The position numbers and the translations under genes were made by a program. 64,000 nucleotides of DNA from Microcella sp. (GTDB taxonomy: Bacteria > Actinomycetota > Actinomycetes > Actinomycetales > Microbacteriaceae): positions 1 through 64,000 of the forward strand of contig NZ_JAHHDS010000002.1 of the NCBI RefSeq assembly GCF_019739195.1, written 5' to 3'. Shown here one piece after another: positions 15,892 to 24,604 of the stretch. Positions within the stretch are counted from its first letter, which is position 1. Each line of letters opens with the position of its first letter. The notes beneath the pieces are model-generated. The model was not told the DNA's origin. It did not search any database and worked only from the letters and a program-made list of their open reading frames with translations.

Positions 15892-16980
15892 CTAGCTCGC
15901 GCCGGCGATGCGCCAGCCGCGTGATTGCAGTGCCTCGATGAGCGAGGCTTCAGCTTCGGGCACGACCGACACCTCGGCAAAGCCGATGGGCGCGCCCGGC
16001 GAGTGCTCGAGCCGCAGGTCTTCCATGTTGACGCCGAGCTCGCCGATCTCGGTGAGCAGCCGCGCCAACTGGCCCGGAGCGTCGTCAATCATGACGACGA
16101 GCTGCGCGAACCGGCGGTCGTCGCCGTGCTTACCCGGAATGCGCGCAACCCCCGCGTTGCCCGCGCCGATGAGGTCGGCGATGGCGCGACGCGCGCCCAG
16201 TGCTTCGGGGTCGGCGAGGGCGGCGAGCATCGCATCGAGATCGTCACGCATCGCGCTCAGGATGCTCGCGACCGGCGCGGCGTTCGCACTGAGAATCTGC
16301 ACCCACAGCCCGGGGTCGCTCGACGCGATGCGGGTGAGGTCGCGCACGCCCTGCCCGGCGAGACCGATGGCCTTGTTCGAGCCGTCGGTGAGCCGCGCCG
16401 CCATGGCGCTCGCGACCAGCTGCGGAACATGGCTGATGAGCGCGACCGAGCGATCGTGCTCGTCGACGGTCATCTCGATCGGCACGCCGCCGACATCGAG
16501 AATCAGATCTTCGATCGCGCCAGCACGGCGGTAGTTGATGGCGTCGTGGCCCGCGAGCACCCAGGGGCGTCCGACGAAGAGATCGGCGCGCGCCGAGATG
16601 GGCCCGCCGCGCTCGCGCCCGGCCATGGGGTGCGTGCCGAGGTAGCGGCTCACGTCGGCGCCGAGTTCGTGCAGCTCGGCGAGCACGCTGCCTTTGACGC
16701 TCGCGACGTCGGTGACGAGGGCATCCGGATGCTCTCCGAGCGCCCGCACGACCGACTCCGCCGTGACGTCCGGTGGTACCGCGACCACGATCAGCCCGGG
16801 TTCATCGCCGGGCTTCAGCGGGCGACCCGCGCCGTAGTCGACGGCGAGGCGCACGGCAGTCGGCGAGACATCGGCGAGCGTGGCCTCGGCACCCTTCTCG
16901 GCGAGGGCGAGGCCGATACTCGTGCCGAGGAGCCCGGCGCCGATGATGTGCACGTGCTCGGTGAGGCGGCGGTCGCTCAT
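15892..16980 (-). CDS. tyrA: Prephenate dehydrogenase
   Basis: 362 aa, tyrosine biosynthesis (NAD-dependent oxidative decarboxylation of prephenate). The Rossmann motif GAGLLG is at 15-20, the active-site region THPMAGRERGG is near 120, and LISHVPQLVA follows. The C-terminal 75 residues form an ACT-type regulatory domain (LVVMIDDAPGQLARLLTEIGELGVNMEDL), implying feedback control by an aromatic amino acid. The start overlaps the rluB stop by ATGA. Confidence 0.95.
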   Translation of the reverse strand: MSDRRLTEHVHIIGAGLLGTSIGLALAEKGAEATLADVSPTAVRLAVDYGAGRPLKPGDEPGLIVVAVPPDVTAESVVRALGEHPDALVTDVASVKGSVLAELHELGADVSRYLGTHPMAGRERGGPISARADLFVGRPWVLAGHDAINYRRAGAIEDLILDVGGVPIEMTVDEHDRSVALISHVPQLVASAMAARLTDGSNKAIGLAGQGVRDLTRIASSDPGLWVQILSANAAPVASILSAMRDDLDAMLAALADPEALGARRAIADLIGAGNAGVARIPGKHGDDRRFAQLVVMIDDAPGQLARLLTEIGELGVNMEDLRLEHSPGAPIGFAEVSVVPEAEASLIEALQSRGWRIAGAS

Positions 16981-17900
16981 GCGCGGGGCTTCCGGGGCGG
17001 GGCGGCAGACCGGACAGTGGGCGCAGGCCCATCAGTGTCGGGTGCTTCGCTGTGCTGCCGGGCGATCGTGAGCAGAGCGCCGCGTTCGGCATCCGTCAGT
17101 TCACGGGTCTGGCCGAGCGCGAGGCCGCCCAGATGCAGCGGACCGAACTGTCGGCGCACGAGCTCGACGACCGGGTGACCCACCTCGGCGAGCATGCGGC
17201 GCACGATTCGGTTGCGGCCCGAGTGCAGGGTCAGCTCGACCATCGAGTGGCCCTGGCTCGGCGCGCCGAGCAGCCGCGCCGCATCGGCGTTGATGGGGCC
17301 GTCGTCGAGCTCGATGCCCTCTTTCAGCTTGCGCAGCGTCTGCTGGTTCACCGAGCCGCGCACCTTCGCGATGTAGGTCTTCTCGACCCCGTAGCGCGGG
17401 TGCGAGAGCACGTTCGCGAGCGGGCCGTCGTTGGTGAGCAGCAGCAGTCCGCTCGTCTCGGCGTCGAGGCGGCCGACGTTGAACAGGCGCTCGTCGAACT
17501 GCGCGGCGACGGTGCTGAGGTCGGGCTTGCCGCCCTCGTCGGCCATCGAGCTGACGACTCCGGTCGGCTTGTTGAACATGATGTAGCGCTTCGTCGGGTC
17601 GAGCTGAATCGCGACGCCGTCGACGGCCACGAGATCGCTTTCGGGCTCGACGCGACTGCCCAGCTCGCTGACGACTTCGCCGTTGACGGTCACGCGCCCG
17701 GCGGCGATCAACTGCTCGCTGACGCGCCGGCTCGCGACGCCCGCTGCCGCGAGCACCTTCTGCAGCCGCTCGCTCGTCGGCGAGTCGCCCGCGCGCATGT
17801 ATTTTGAAGACTCAGCGCTGGCGGGGTCAGACCAGTCGATGACCACGTCGGGCACGAGGTCATGATCTTTGCGCCTATCTGATCTACCGCTACCGGACAT
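16977..17900 (-). CDS. rluB: 23S rRNA pseudouridine synthase, RluB/RsuA type
   Basis: About 307 aa. An S4 RNA-binding domain (SERLQKVLAAAGVASRR) follows a polar 40-residue N-terminus. The catalytic Asp is in GRLDAETSGLLLLTNDG, and GRNRIVRRMLAEVGHPV is the late family motif. The predicted product modifies helix 89/90 of 23S rRNA. The start ATG 17900 overlaps the end of scpB by 11 bases. It is preferred because the frame upstream of it belongs to the scpB region and lacks family similarity. Confidence 0.93.
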   Translation of the reverse strand: MSGSGRSDRRKDHDLVPDVVIDWSDPASAESSKYMRAGDSPTSERLQKVLAAAGVASRRVSEQLIAAGRVTVNGEVVSELGSRVEPESDLVAVDGVAIQLDPTKRYIMFNKPTGVVSSMADEGGKPDLSTVAAQFDERLFNVGRLDAETSGLLLLTNDGPLANVLSHPRYGVEKTYIAKVRGSVNQQTLRKLKEGIELDDGPINADAARLLGAPSQGHSMVELTLHSGRNRIVRRMLAEVGHPVVELVRRQFGPLHLGGLALGQTRELTDAERGALLTIARQHSEAPDTDGPAPTVRSAAPPRKPRA

Positions 17901-18522
17901 CGTCGAACCCTTCGCTGCCGTCGTCGAGCAGCGGCGAGATCTTCGGCAGCTCGTCGAGCGTGTTGATGCCGAGCTGCACGAGCAGCAGGTCGGTCGTCTC
18001 GTAGTGGATCGCTCCGGTCTCGCTGTCGGTGAACGCTTCAGTGATGAGTCCGCGGCCGAGCAACGTGCGCACGACCGAGTCGACGTTGACGGCGCGAATC
18101 GACGCGATCGCTCCCCTGCTGATCGGCTGCTTGTACGCGATGACGGCGAGCGTCTCGAGCGCCGCCTGCGAGAGCTTTGACGGATTCTGCGTGTGCACGA
18201 AGTCGCGCACCACCTCGTCGAGGTCGCTGCGCACGTAGATTCGCCAGCCTCCGCCGACCTCGCGCAGCTCGAAGCCGCGCTGGGGTCCACCGTTCTCACC
18301 GTCGAAGTCGGCGACGAGCTCGGCGATCGCTGCCCGCACCTCTTTGACGGGACGCCCGACGGCGCTCGCGAGCCCGACGACACTCTGGGGCTCGTCAACG
18401 ACCATGAAGATCGCTTCGAGCGCGCGCGTCACCTCGACGTGGTCGGGGATGCCCCGCGCCTCTCTATCAGCAGTCACTGCGCTTACGGCCGCCGACTCTT
18501 CGGTCGGCGTGCTACTGGCCAT
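17890..18522 (-). CDS. scpB: Segregation and condensation protein B
   Basis: 210 aa, two winged-helix domains. It forms the Smc-ScpA-ScpB condensin complex that compacts and separates replicated chromosomes. Family blocks seen: RALEAIFMVVDEP, LAVIAYKQPISRGAIASIRAVNVD and LLGRGLITE. It overlaps scpA by 11 bases and rluB by 11 bases, so the three genes are co-translated. Confidence 0.96.
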   Translation of the reverse strand: MASSTPTEESAAVSAVTADREARGIPDHVEVTRALEAIFMVVDEPQSVVGLASAVGRPVKEVRAAIAELVADFDGENGGPQRGFELREVGGGWRIYVRSDLDEVVRDFVHTQNPSKLSQAALETLAVIAYKQPISRGAIASIRAVNVDSVVRTLLGRGLITEAFTDSETGAIHYETTDLLLVQLGINTLDELPKISPLLDDGSEGFDDVR

Positions 18523-19405
18523 AGTCGGCTCCCAGGTTCACGAGGTTCTCGTCGTTCCAATTCTCGGCGGTCCAGCGCACGGTGAGCTCGCCGAGCGGCT
18601 CGAGCTGCTCGAAGCCCACGGCCGCGTTGCGATACAGCTCGAGCAGCGCGAGAAAGCGCGCGACGATGACGCCCTTGATCTCGGCTCCGGCGATGAGCTG
18701 GCGAAAGGTGAGCGGTTCGCCCTGCCGCAGCAGGGCGACGACGTGCGCGGCCTGTTCGCGGATCGAGACGAGCGGAGCGTGCAAGTGATCGAGGCCGACT
18801 GTCGGAATCTCGCGCGGCGTGAGAGCGAGCAGCGCCAGAGCCGCGAAGTCGTCGAGGCTCAGCGTCCACTTCAGTTCAGGTGTCGTCTCGCGGAACTGAT
18901 CTTCGAGCCGCACCGAGCGCACGTGCCGCCGCCCCTCGGCCTCAATGCCGCTCGCGAACCAGGCCGAGACCTCTTTGAACGCCCGGTACTGCAGCAGTCG
19001 AGCGAACAGTAGGTCGCGCGCTTCGAGCAGTGCGACGTCTTCGGCATCGACGAGCTCGCCCTGCGGCAGCAGACTCGCGATCTTGAGATCGAGCAGCGTC
19101 ACAGCGACGACGAGAAACTCACTCGCCTGATCGAGGCCGTCGCTGTCGTACCCGTCACCCGTGTCGAGAGCGCGCAGGTAGGAGAGGAACTCGTCGGTGA
19201 CGGCGCTCAAGCTCACTTCGGTGATGTCGAGCTCACGCTTGGTGATGAGGCTGAGCAGCAGGTCGAACGGGCCGTCGAAGTCGTCGAGGGTGACGCGGAA
19301 CCCTGCGGGAGCATCCGTCGGCACGTCGCTCGGCACGCTCGCGGGCGACAGCGTCGACGTCACGCCCGCTGCCCCACCCGCCGACCGCTCAGGCGACCTG
19401 GCCAC
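18512..19405 (-). CDS. scpA: Segregation and condensation protein A
   Basis: 297 aa, the kleisin subunit of bacterial condensin. The N-terminal Smc-binding part has FDGPFDLLLSLITKRELDITEVSL (about 43-66), then SEFLVVAVTLLDLKIASLLP. The C-terminal winged helix contains EIKGVIVARFLALLELYRN. The first 35 residues are a poorly conserved Ser/Pro-rich lead. It overlaps parA by 17 bases. Confidence 0.96.
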   Translation of the reverse strand: MARSPERSAGGAAGVTSTLSPASVPSDVPTDAPAGFRVTLDDFDGPFDLLLSLITKRELDITEVSLSAVTDEFLSYLRALDTGDGYDSDGLDQASEFLVVAVTLLDLKIASLLPQGELVDAEDVALLEARDLLFARLLQYRAFKEVSAWFASGIEAEGRRHVRSVRLEDQFRETTPELKWTLSLDDFAALALLALTPREIPTVGLDHLHAPLVSIREQAAHVVALLRQGEPLTFRQLIAGAEIKGVIVARFLALLELYRNAAVGFEQLEPLGELTVRWTAENWNDENLVNLGADYGQ

Positions 19406-20276
19406 GGGCGATCAGTTCTCGGGCGAGCTGGCGATAGGCGGCGGCCGCGGGGTGGTCGGGCGCAAACGTCGTGATGGGTGCGCCCGCGACCGTCGCGTCG
19501 GGAAACTTCACGGTGCGGCCGATGACCGTCTCGAGCACCTGCTCGCCAAAGGTCTCGACGACGCGCTCGAGCACCTCGCGCGAGTGCAGCGTGCGCGCGT
19601 CGTACATCGTGGCGAGAATGCCGTCGAGCTGAATGGCCGGGTTCAGGCGGTCGCGCACCTTGTCGATCGTCTCGACGAGCAGGGCGACTCCGCGCAGGGC
19701 GAAGTACTCGCACTCGAGCGGAATGAGCACGCCGTGCGCCGCCGTGAGCGCGTTGACCGTGAGCAGGCCGAGGCTCGGCTGGCAGTCAATGAGAATGACG
19801 TCGTAGTCGGGCACGACCGGCGCAAGCACGCGGGCCAGAATCTGCTCACGCGCGACCTCGTTGACGAGGTGCACCTCAGCCGCGCTCAGGTCGATGTTGG
19901 CGGGAATGAGGTGCAGGTTCTTCGTCGCCGTCTGCTGCACCGCGCGGCGCGCATCTTTCTCGCGGCCGAGCAGCAGATCGTAGATCGTGATGACGTCGTG
20001 GCTCGGCATGCCGAGACCCGCCGACAGCGCGCCCTGCGGGTCGAAGTCGATGACCAGCACCTTGCGGCCGTACTCGGCGAGCGCCGCACCCAGACTGATG
20101 GTGGTCGTCGTCTTGCCGACGCCGCCCTTCTGGTTGCACAGGGCGATGATGCGGGCCGGGCCGTGGCCTTTCAGCGGGGCCGGTTCGGGAAAGTCGCGCA
20201 AGGGGCGACCGGTCGGGCCGGGCATGAGCGCGTCGAAACCCGCGAGCTCTGCTCCGTCACCCCGATCGCCTGCCAT
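19389..20276 (-). CDS. ParA-family ATPase
   Basis: 295 aa. The deviant Walker A motif KGGVGKT is at 50-56, with FDPQGALSAGLG and the Walker B-type VILIDCQPSLGLLTVNAL. It is the second, scp-linked ParA of actinobacteria (position of Rv1708), not the parAB pair near oriC, and no parB follows. The N-terminus has about 40 extra residues. It is likely membrane- or nucleoid-associated positioning machinery working with ScpAB. The leaderless-type -10 TAGACT sits 8 bases before the ATG. Confidence 0.93.
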   Translation of the reverse strand: MAGDRGDGAELAGFDALMPGPTGRPLRDFPEPAPLKGHGPARIIALCNQKGGVGKTTTTISLGAALAEYGRKVLVIDFDPQGALSAGLGMPSHDVITIYDLLLGREKDARRAVQQTATKNLHLIPANIDLSAAEVHLVNEVAREQILARVLAPVVPDYDVILIDCQPSLGLLTVNALTAAHGVLIPLECEYFALRGVALLVETIDKVRDRLNPAIQLDGILATMYDARTLHSREVLERVVETFGEQVLETVIGRTVKFPDATVAGAPITTFAPDHPAAAAYRQLARELIARGQVA

Positions 20277-20284
20277 AGCGCCTC

Positions 20285-20290
20285 AGTCTA
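20285..20290 (-). promoter_or_regulatory. -10 box of parA (leaderless type)
   Basis: TAGACT on the minus strand, 8 bases upstream of the parA ATG. It lies in the 86-bp divergent gap shared with the first membrane paralogue. Confidence 0.5.
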
Positions 20291-20350
20291 GTGACCGTCG
20301 TGGCCTGCGCCGGGGCGCCTCGCGGGGCCCGGTGATGACTGCTGCCGTGG

Positions 20351-20356
20351 TTGACT
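20351..20356 (+). promoter_or_regulatory. TTGACT box, paralogue 1
   Basis: TTGACT lies 6 bases before ATG 20363, preceded by TGG (extended -10 TGn). The same box at the same place occurs before all five paralogues. A TTG here would also be an in-frame start; that is rejected because boxes 3 and 4 are out of frame. Confidence 0.55.
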
Positions 20357-20362
20357 GCTGAC

Positions 20363-21004
20363 ATGCGCGACCCCCTGTCGATGGCCGACGAGCGGCAGCT
20401 CGCCGAGTGGGCGTTCGGCCGCGCTCGCGATGCCGCAGATCGCGAGCGGGCCGAGGCCGCCCTGCGCGAACTCGCCCGACGGGCCGAGCCGGATCGCGCC
20501 GAGGGTCACGACGCCTCCCCCGAGCCCGACTCTGCCCCCCGCCACCGGGTGCTGCGCCTGGTGGTCGCCGTTGCCGGAGTCATGACGCTTGCCGCCATCG
20601 GCGTGATTTCCCTCGTGCTCTCGACCTCGAGCCCCGATGATTCACTCTCGATCTTCGCCCGCGATCCGAGCCCGCTGGAGCTCGACATGAGTGAGTTGGT
20701 GAGGCAGGGCGGACTCGGCGACGACGCGGAGGCGCGGATTCTCACGGACGGCGAGTTCGGCACCGTGATTGCCGTGCGGTACAGCGCCCTCTCGTCGCAC
20801 TCTTCGGGCACGGTGTGCGTGGCCATCGTCGAGTTCGCGGCCGTGAGCGACGCATCGTGCAAGCCGGTGCACCAGTTCACGCTCAGCGGACTCACCGCGA
20901 CTCTAGACGGCGTCACTGGGCTGATCTCCGTCGACTGGGGTCCGCAAGGCGACGCGCAGATCAGGGGGCCGGGCGACTTCGACGTGGGGCCTTCCGGCGG
21001 CTGA
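20363..21004 (+). CDS. One-pass membrane protein, paralogue 1 of 5 (short form)
   Basis: 213 aa; family not recognised. The cytosolic N-terminus carries DERQLAEWAFGRA (about 9-21), followed by an Ala/Arg/Glu-rich helix to about 45. A transmembrane helix spans 63-87. Outside comes SIFARDPSPLELD (97-108), then one Cys-pair domain (C152 in VCVAIVEF and C166) closing with DWGPQGD (191-197). It ends there, so it lacks the second Cys-pair domain of the other four. The orientation is opposite to parA. Export of the C-terminal part and a disulfide are inferences. Confidence 0.8.
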   Translation: MRDPLSMADERQLAEWAFGRARDAADRERAEAALRELARRAEPDRAEGHDASPEPDSAPRHRVLRLVVAVAGVMTLAAIGVISLVLSTSSPDDSLSIFARDPSPLELDMSELVRQGGLGDDAEARILTDGEFGTVIAVRYSALSSHSSGTVCVAIVEFAAVSDASCKPVHQFTLSGLTATLDGVTGLISVDWGPQGDAQIRGPGDFDVGPSGG

Positions 21005-21019
21005 TCGACGCGCTCGTGG

Positions 21020-21025
21020 TTGACT
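21020..21025 (+). promoter_or_regulatory. TTGACT box, paralogue 2
   Basis: TTGACT preceded by TGG, 6 bases before GTG 21032 and only 15 bases after the previous stop codon. This suggests separate initiation for each gene of the array. Confidence 0.55.
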
Positions 21026-21031
21026 GCCCTG

Positions 21032-22144
21032 GTGAGTGACGATCTCTCGGCAGTCGACGACGCGCAACTCGAGCGCTGGGCGTATGGTCGCGCGGGTGGA
21101 GACGACAACCGCGCGCAGGCCGCCCAGCTCGAACTCGCGCGACGCGCGGAGGCCACCCGCGCCGCGCAGGCCGAGGCTGAGCGCATCGAGGCTGAACGTG
21201 CGGAGGCTGCCCGACGCGCGGCAGAGCTGTCGGGCGACGACAAGACAGCGTCCGCGCATCCGCCCCTCACCGACAACGAACGTCGACACCGCAGACGGAT
21301 GCTCGCCACCGGCTGGGCCGGAGTCGCCGCCGCCGCGCTCGCGCTCGTCGGAGGCGTTGCCGTGCTGAGCCAGCCCGATCCTGACCCCCTCGCGATCTTC
21401 GAGCGGCCCGCAACCGAGCGCGACCTCCTGTGGGCGGAGCGGCTGCCAGCGAACGGTCTCGCGGGCGTCACGCTCGGCCCGCGTGTCGTCGACCTCGAGA
21501 ACGGCATGATCGCGATCGCCTTCCGCGCGGCAGCCGTGGCCGACGGCACGAGCACCGAGTGGGACCCGTACTGCCTGGTTGTCAGTGATCCAAAGAGACC
21601 GGACGAACTCTGGACAGTGGGAGGAGCATGCGTCTCTCCCGAGCAGTTCGCACGCCAAGGCCTCATCGCACCGTTGTCGGCGTCGGCGTCGGACGGCACG
21701 ATCGGTCCCGACTCCGCTCGCTGGGGTCCGATCGGGGCGCCTCGACTCGAGCAGGGAGTCGCGGTCGACTTCGCTGACCTCGTAGGCACCAGCGTCATCG
21801 ATCGCATGGTCTACACGGATCCGGAACCCGACACGAGCATCGTTGACGACCCGTCGCGCCTGCTGCTCGGGCCGACCACTCTGCTCGCAGGCGAAACTGC
21901 CGACTCGAACAGCTACGTCTTGGCATCGACCTACCTGCTGCGCAGCGAGACCGAGGGCGGCCAGCCCACATTCTGCGTGCGCGTCGGTGCCGACGACGGC
22001 ACCTCGTCGACCGCGTGCGCCCTGCTCAGCGCGGTGCGACAGGCTGGCATCGACGTGCCGATCAGCGCCGGGGGCAATACCTGGAACATTCGCATCGACC
22101 CCGACGGCCCGAACCGGCAAGACACGCTCGAACTGCTCAATTGA
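21032..22144 (+). CDS. One-pass membrane protein, paralogue 2 of 5
   Basis: 370 aa; family not recognised. [13 protein letters not shown] is at 9-21, followed by a long heptad-like Ala/Glu/Arg helix (28-68) likely to form a coiled coil. TM is at 91-113, then AIFERPATERD (121-131). Outer domain 1 has C181 and C200 and ends ARWGPIGA (229-236). Outer domain 2 has C315 (TFCVRVG) and C329 and ends IDPDGP. The stretch [20 protein letters not shown] through AIFER is almost identical to paralogue 5, so these two are the closest pair. Start GTG 21032 aligns with the start of paralogue 5. Confidence 0.8.
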   Translation: MSDDLSAVDDAQLERWAYGRAGGDDNRAQAAQLELARRAEATRAAQAEAERIEAERAEAARRAAELSGDDKTASAHPPLTDNERRHRRRMLATGWAGVAAAALALVGGVAVLSQPDPDPLAIFERPATERDLLWAERLPANGLAGVTLGPRVVDLENGMIAIAFRAAAVADGTSTEWDPYCLVVSDPKRPDELWTVGGACVSPEQFARQGLIAPLSASASDGTIGPDSARWGPIGAPRLEQGVAVDFADLVGTSVIDRMVYTDPEPDTSIVDDPSRLLLGPTTLLAGETADSNSYVLASTYLLRSETEGGQPTFCVRVGADDGTSSTACALLSAVRQAGIDVPISAGGNTWNIRIDPDGPNRQDTLELLN

Positions 22145-22148
22145 CCGT

Positions 22149-22169
22149 GCACTCCTCTGCGGGGAGTGC
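22149..22169 (+). other. Short hairpin between paralogues 2 and 3
   Basis: GCACTCC (22149-22155) pairs with GGAGTGC (22163-22169) around a 7-base loop. No T-run follows. It sits directly before the TTGACT box of paralogue 3 and could be a weak terminator or a regulatory structure. Confidence 0.4.
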
Positions 22170-22175
22170 TTGACT
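22170..22175 (+). promoter_or_regulatory. TTGACT box, paralogue 3
   Basis: TTGACT preceded by TGC, 7 bases before ATG 22183. The TTG is out of frame with this gene, which argues that the box is a DNA element and not a start codon. Confidence 0.55.
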
Positions 22176-22182
22176 GTGCGTC

Positions 22183-23355
22183 ATGAGCGAGGATCCCTCG
22201 ACCGCTGACCTTGCGGTGGTCGACGACGCGCAGCTCGCGGCGTGGGCCTACGGGCGCGCTTCGTCGGCCGACGAGATCGATCGCGCGCACCGCGCAGCGC
22301 TCGAGCTCGCTCGACGGGCTGAGCTCGCGGTTTCCAGCGCCGCCGCGCAGACCGCAGGCGCCCCGCGCGCCGCCGCTCGTGCTGCGGCCCCTCACGAAAC
22401 CGGCACACGCACCAACGCAGAGCCGATCGAGCATGAGGACGAGCCCGAAGCCGGCATCAGCATCCGCGGGCGCATCGCGATCGGCGCGGGAGTCGCGGTG
22501 CTGCTGATCGGCGCCGTCATCGCCAGTCAGGCGCTGCTCGCCCCGCGCCCGTCGACGGCGACCTCGCTCGAGATCTTCGACCGAGCGGAGACCGCCGACG
22601 AGCGCGCACTCATTGGACTCTTCGAACGTGCGGGCGAACGGGTCAGCCTCGGGCCGCGCGAACTGGGTGACGTCGGCTTCGGCACGATCGTCGCGTACCG
22701 CTCGCTCGTCAACTCTTCGGGCGTGCAAGAGCCGACGCTCGATCTCGTCTGCGTCGCCGCCGCCGAGTTCACGCAGCGCACGCAGAACACGACGATCTCG
22801 AACCCGACGTGCGTAGCGCGCGCGGTGTTCGAGCAGCGGGGCATCACGACGACCCTCTATGGCATCGGCGGACAGTATGACGTCGAGTGGGGGCCGCAAG
22901 GCAGCGCCGAGCTCGACGTACTCATCTCTGAGTCGCAGCGACTCGTCATGGAGCCGGGCTACGAGGCGATCTTCATCGATCGGCCGGCGTCCGAGCTCGA
23001 TGAGCAGTACGTCGCCGAGCAGCTGCTGCTCGAGAGCGCCGGAGTGAACATCACACAGTTCAGAACGCTCAATCCCGTCGAAGCCTTCCTCGTCGACAAC
23101 CCCGATTCGCGCAACGAGGTGCCACCCGACGCCGAATGGCTCGCCGCGTACACGGGCGAAGCACTCGACGGCTCGAACAAGCGTGCATGCCTGGCGATCG
23201 TCGCCGCCGGCGAGCAACTCGAGAACAGCTGCCGTCCGATCGAGGAGATGGCCTCGGGAACGATCACGCTGCAGTTTGAGCGCGGTGATTGGCGCATGCT
23301 CACCTCGTGGGATCCCAGCGGCGACATCTCTACGTTTGCCTCAAATTCGGAGTGA
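22183..23355 (+). CDS. One-pass membrane protein, paralogue 3 of 5
   Basis: 390 aa; family not recognised. DDAQLAAWAYGRA is at 14-26, followed by an Ala-rich helix and a Glu/Thr linker. TM is at 97-118 and the juxtamembrane motif SLEIFDRAETADERA at 128-142. Outer domain 1 has C190 (LVCVAAAEF) and C210 and closes with EWGPQGS (235-241). Outer domain 2 has C336 (ACLAIVAAG) and C350 and closes with SWDPSGD (375-381). ATG 22183 has no Shine-Dalgarno sequence, which fits leaderless expression from the TTGACT box. Confidence 0.8.
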   Translation: MSEDPSTADLAVVDDAQLAAWAYGRASSADEIDRAHRAALELARRAELAVSSAAAQTAGAPRAAARAAAPHETGTRTNAEPIEHEDEPEAGISIRGRIAIGAGVAVLLIGAVIASQALLAPRPSTATSLEIFDRAETADERALIGLFERAGERVSLGPRELGDVGFGTIVAYRSLVNSSGVQEPTLDLVCVAAAEFTQRTQNTTISNPTCVARAVFEQRGITTTLYGIGGQYDVEWGPQGSAELDVLISESQRLVMEPGYEAIFIDRPASELDEQYVAEQLLLESAGVNITQFRTLNPVEAFLVDNPDSRNEVPPDAEWLAAYTGEALDGSNKRACLAIVAAGEQLENSCRPIEEMASGTITLQFERGDWRMLTSWDPSGDISTFASNSE

Positions 23356-23405
23356 GTCGAGCCTGGTGGAGTGGGTGACCCCTGGCCCTTTCGGGTCGGT
23401 GAGGG

Positions 23406-23411
23406 TTGACT
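23406..23411 (+). promoter_or_regulatory. TTGACT box, paralogue 4
   Basis: TTGACT preceded by GGG, 7 bases before ATG 23419. This is the only one of the five without the TGn extension. Confidence 0.5.
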
Positions 23412-23418
23412 GGCGGCT

Positions 23419-24570
23419 ATGACATCGCCGTCCGAACCGGATGCTGAGCTCGACCATGTCGTCAGAAACCTGTTCGACGTCGAGCTCGAGCGCCTGGCGT
23501 TCGGCCGCGCTGAGACCGACGACGAGCAGCGGTGGGCGACCGCGGCGGCCGCCGAACTCGCGCGGCGCGAGGCCGATGGGCCCGCTCGCCGTGGCGACGC
23601 GGTCGAGATTGAGCCCCCTCGACCGGCACGAGTGCGCGACCAGCGTGCTTCGCGGGCGCGCGCGACGCCAACGGCCGCGGCTCGGTCGAGCAGCGAGCGC
23701 TCCCGCATCGACCGCGAGCGTGACGCCCGACCCTGGTGGCGGCAGTCGTGGGCGGTGATCGCCGCGAGCGTGCTAGCCATCATCGCCGCCACGAGCATCG
23801 CGCCCGCGCTGACGGAGACCCCGGTCGGAGCATCCTCTCTCGAGGTCTTCGCCCGCGAGGCGACCGCGCAGGAGCGCAACCTCGCCGCCCAGCTGCAGCG
23901 CGAGGGCCTGCGCCTGAGCGTGACGCCGCGCATCATCGCCGAGCGCGACGGCGACCAGGTGCTGGCCTACCGGTTCATCGTGACTTCGCCCGGCGAGCGC
24001 GCGCGCAACGAGGTCTGCGTGCTGCTGCTCGACGAGCGCGCGCTGGGGCTGCCGACCTGCGTCGACCGCCTGAGTTTCGTGAGCGACGGGATGCTCGCGA
24101 CGCTCTCAGGGCAGCAAAGGCTGTTCGTCGTGCAGTGGGGGCCGACCGGCGGGCCCAGCGTCTCGGTGCTACCGCCCGACGACCCGGCGCCGCGCTACCC
24201 CGAGTCGGATGCGGCCGAGGCCTTCTTCGCGGGCGAGCAGAGCGAGGCCGATCTCGCGTACTCCGAGGCGCTGCGGGCGCTGCACCCCGACGACCGGCTC
24301 ATCGTGCGCGTGCTCGCGACCACTCCGACGTGGGATGCCGTCGGCGCCCTCGTCGCCTGGGCCGACACGGGGCTCTGGTCGTACTGCGTGCACCTTTTTC
24401 AGCCTGATCTCGAGCTCGCGCCGCAGGTCGGCGCGAGCGTCACGTGCGCCGGTCTCGACGCCTTCGAGCGCGATGGCCTCGTCGCGCAAGCGCGCACGTC
24501 TGACGGCAGCCTGCTCATCGAGTGGCAACCCGACGACACCGTCATGGTGCAAGAGCTCGGCGGGCCCTGA
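23419..24570 (+). CDS. One-pass membrane protein, paralogue 4 of 5
   Basis: 383 aa; family not recognised and the most diverged copy. The N-terminal motif reads VELERLAFGRAETDDEQ (21-37), preceded by 20 extra residues. A basic Arg-rich stretch (70-109) leads into the TM (111-131). SLEVFAREATAQERNLAAQL is at 140-159. Outer domain 1 has C200 (EVCVLLLDE) and C214 and closes with QWGPTGG (239-245). Outer domain 2 has C323 (SYCVHLFQ) and C343 and closes with EWQPDD (368-373). Arg before and acidic residues after the helix support an N-in, C-out topology. Confidence 0.8.
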   Translation: MTSPSEPDAELDHVVRNLFDVELERLAFGRAETDDEQRWATAAAAELARREADGPARRGDAVEIEPPRPARVRDQRASRARATPTAAARSSSERSRIDRERDARPWWRQSWAVIAASVLAIIAATSIAPALTETPVGASSLEVFAREATAQERNLAAQLQREGLRLSVTPRIIAERDGDQVLAYRFIVTSPGERARNEVCVLLLDERALGLPTCVDRLSFVSDGMLATLSGQQRLFVVQWGPTGGPSVSVLPPDDPAPRYPESDAAEAFFAGEQSEADLAYSEALRALHPDDRLIVRVLATTPTWDAVGALVAWADTGLWSYCVHLFQPDLELAPQVGASVTCAGLDAFERDGLVAQARTSDGSLLIEWQPDDTVMVQELGGP

Positions 24571-24592
24571 GCACGCGCACGCGCGCCCGTGA

Positions 24593-24598
24593 TTGACT
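24593..24598 (+). promoter_or_regulatory. TTGACT box, paralogue 5
   Basis: TTGACT preceded by TGA, 6 bases before GTG 24605, in the 34-bp gap after paralogue 4. Confidence 0.55.
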
Positions 24599-24604
24599 GA
24601 CCGC

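Noticed and set aside
20351-24599. TTGACT as a -35 box
   Set aside because: It would place transcription starts about 24 bases inside the genes, and no TAnnnT box is found 16-18 bases downstream.
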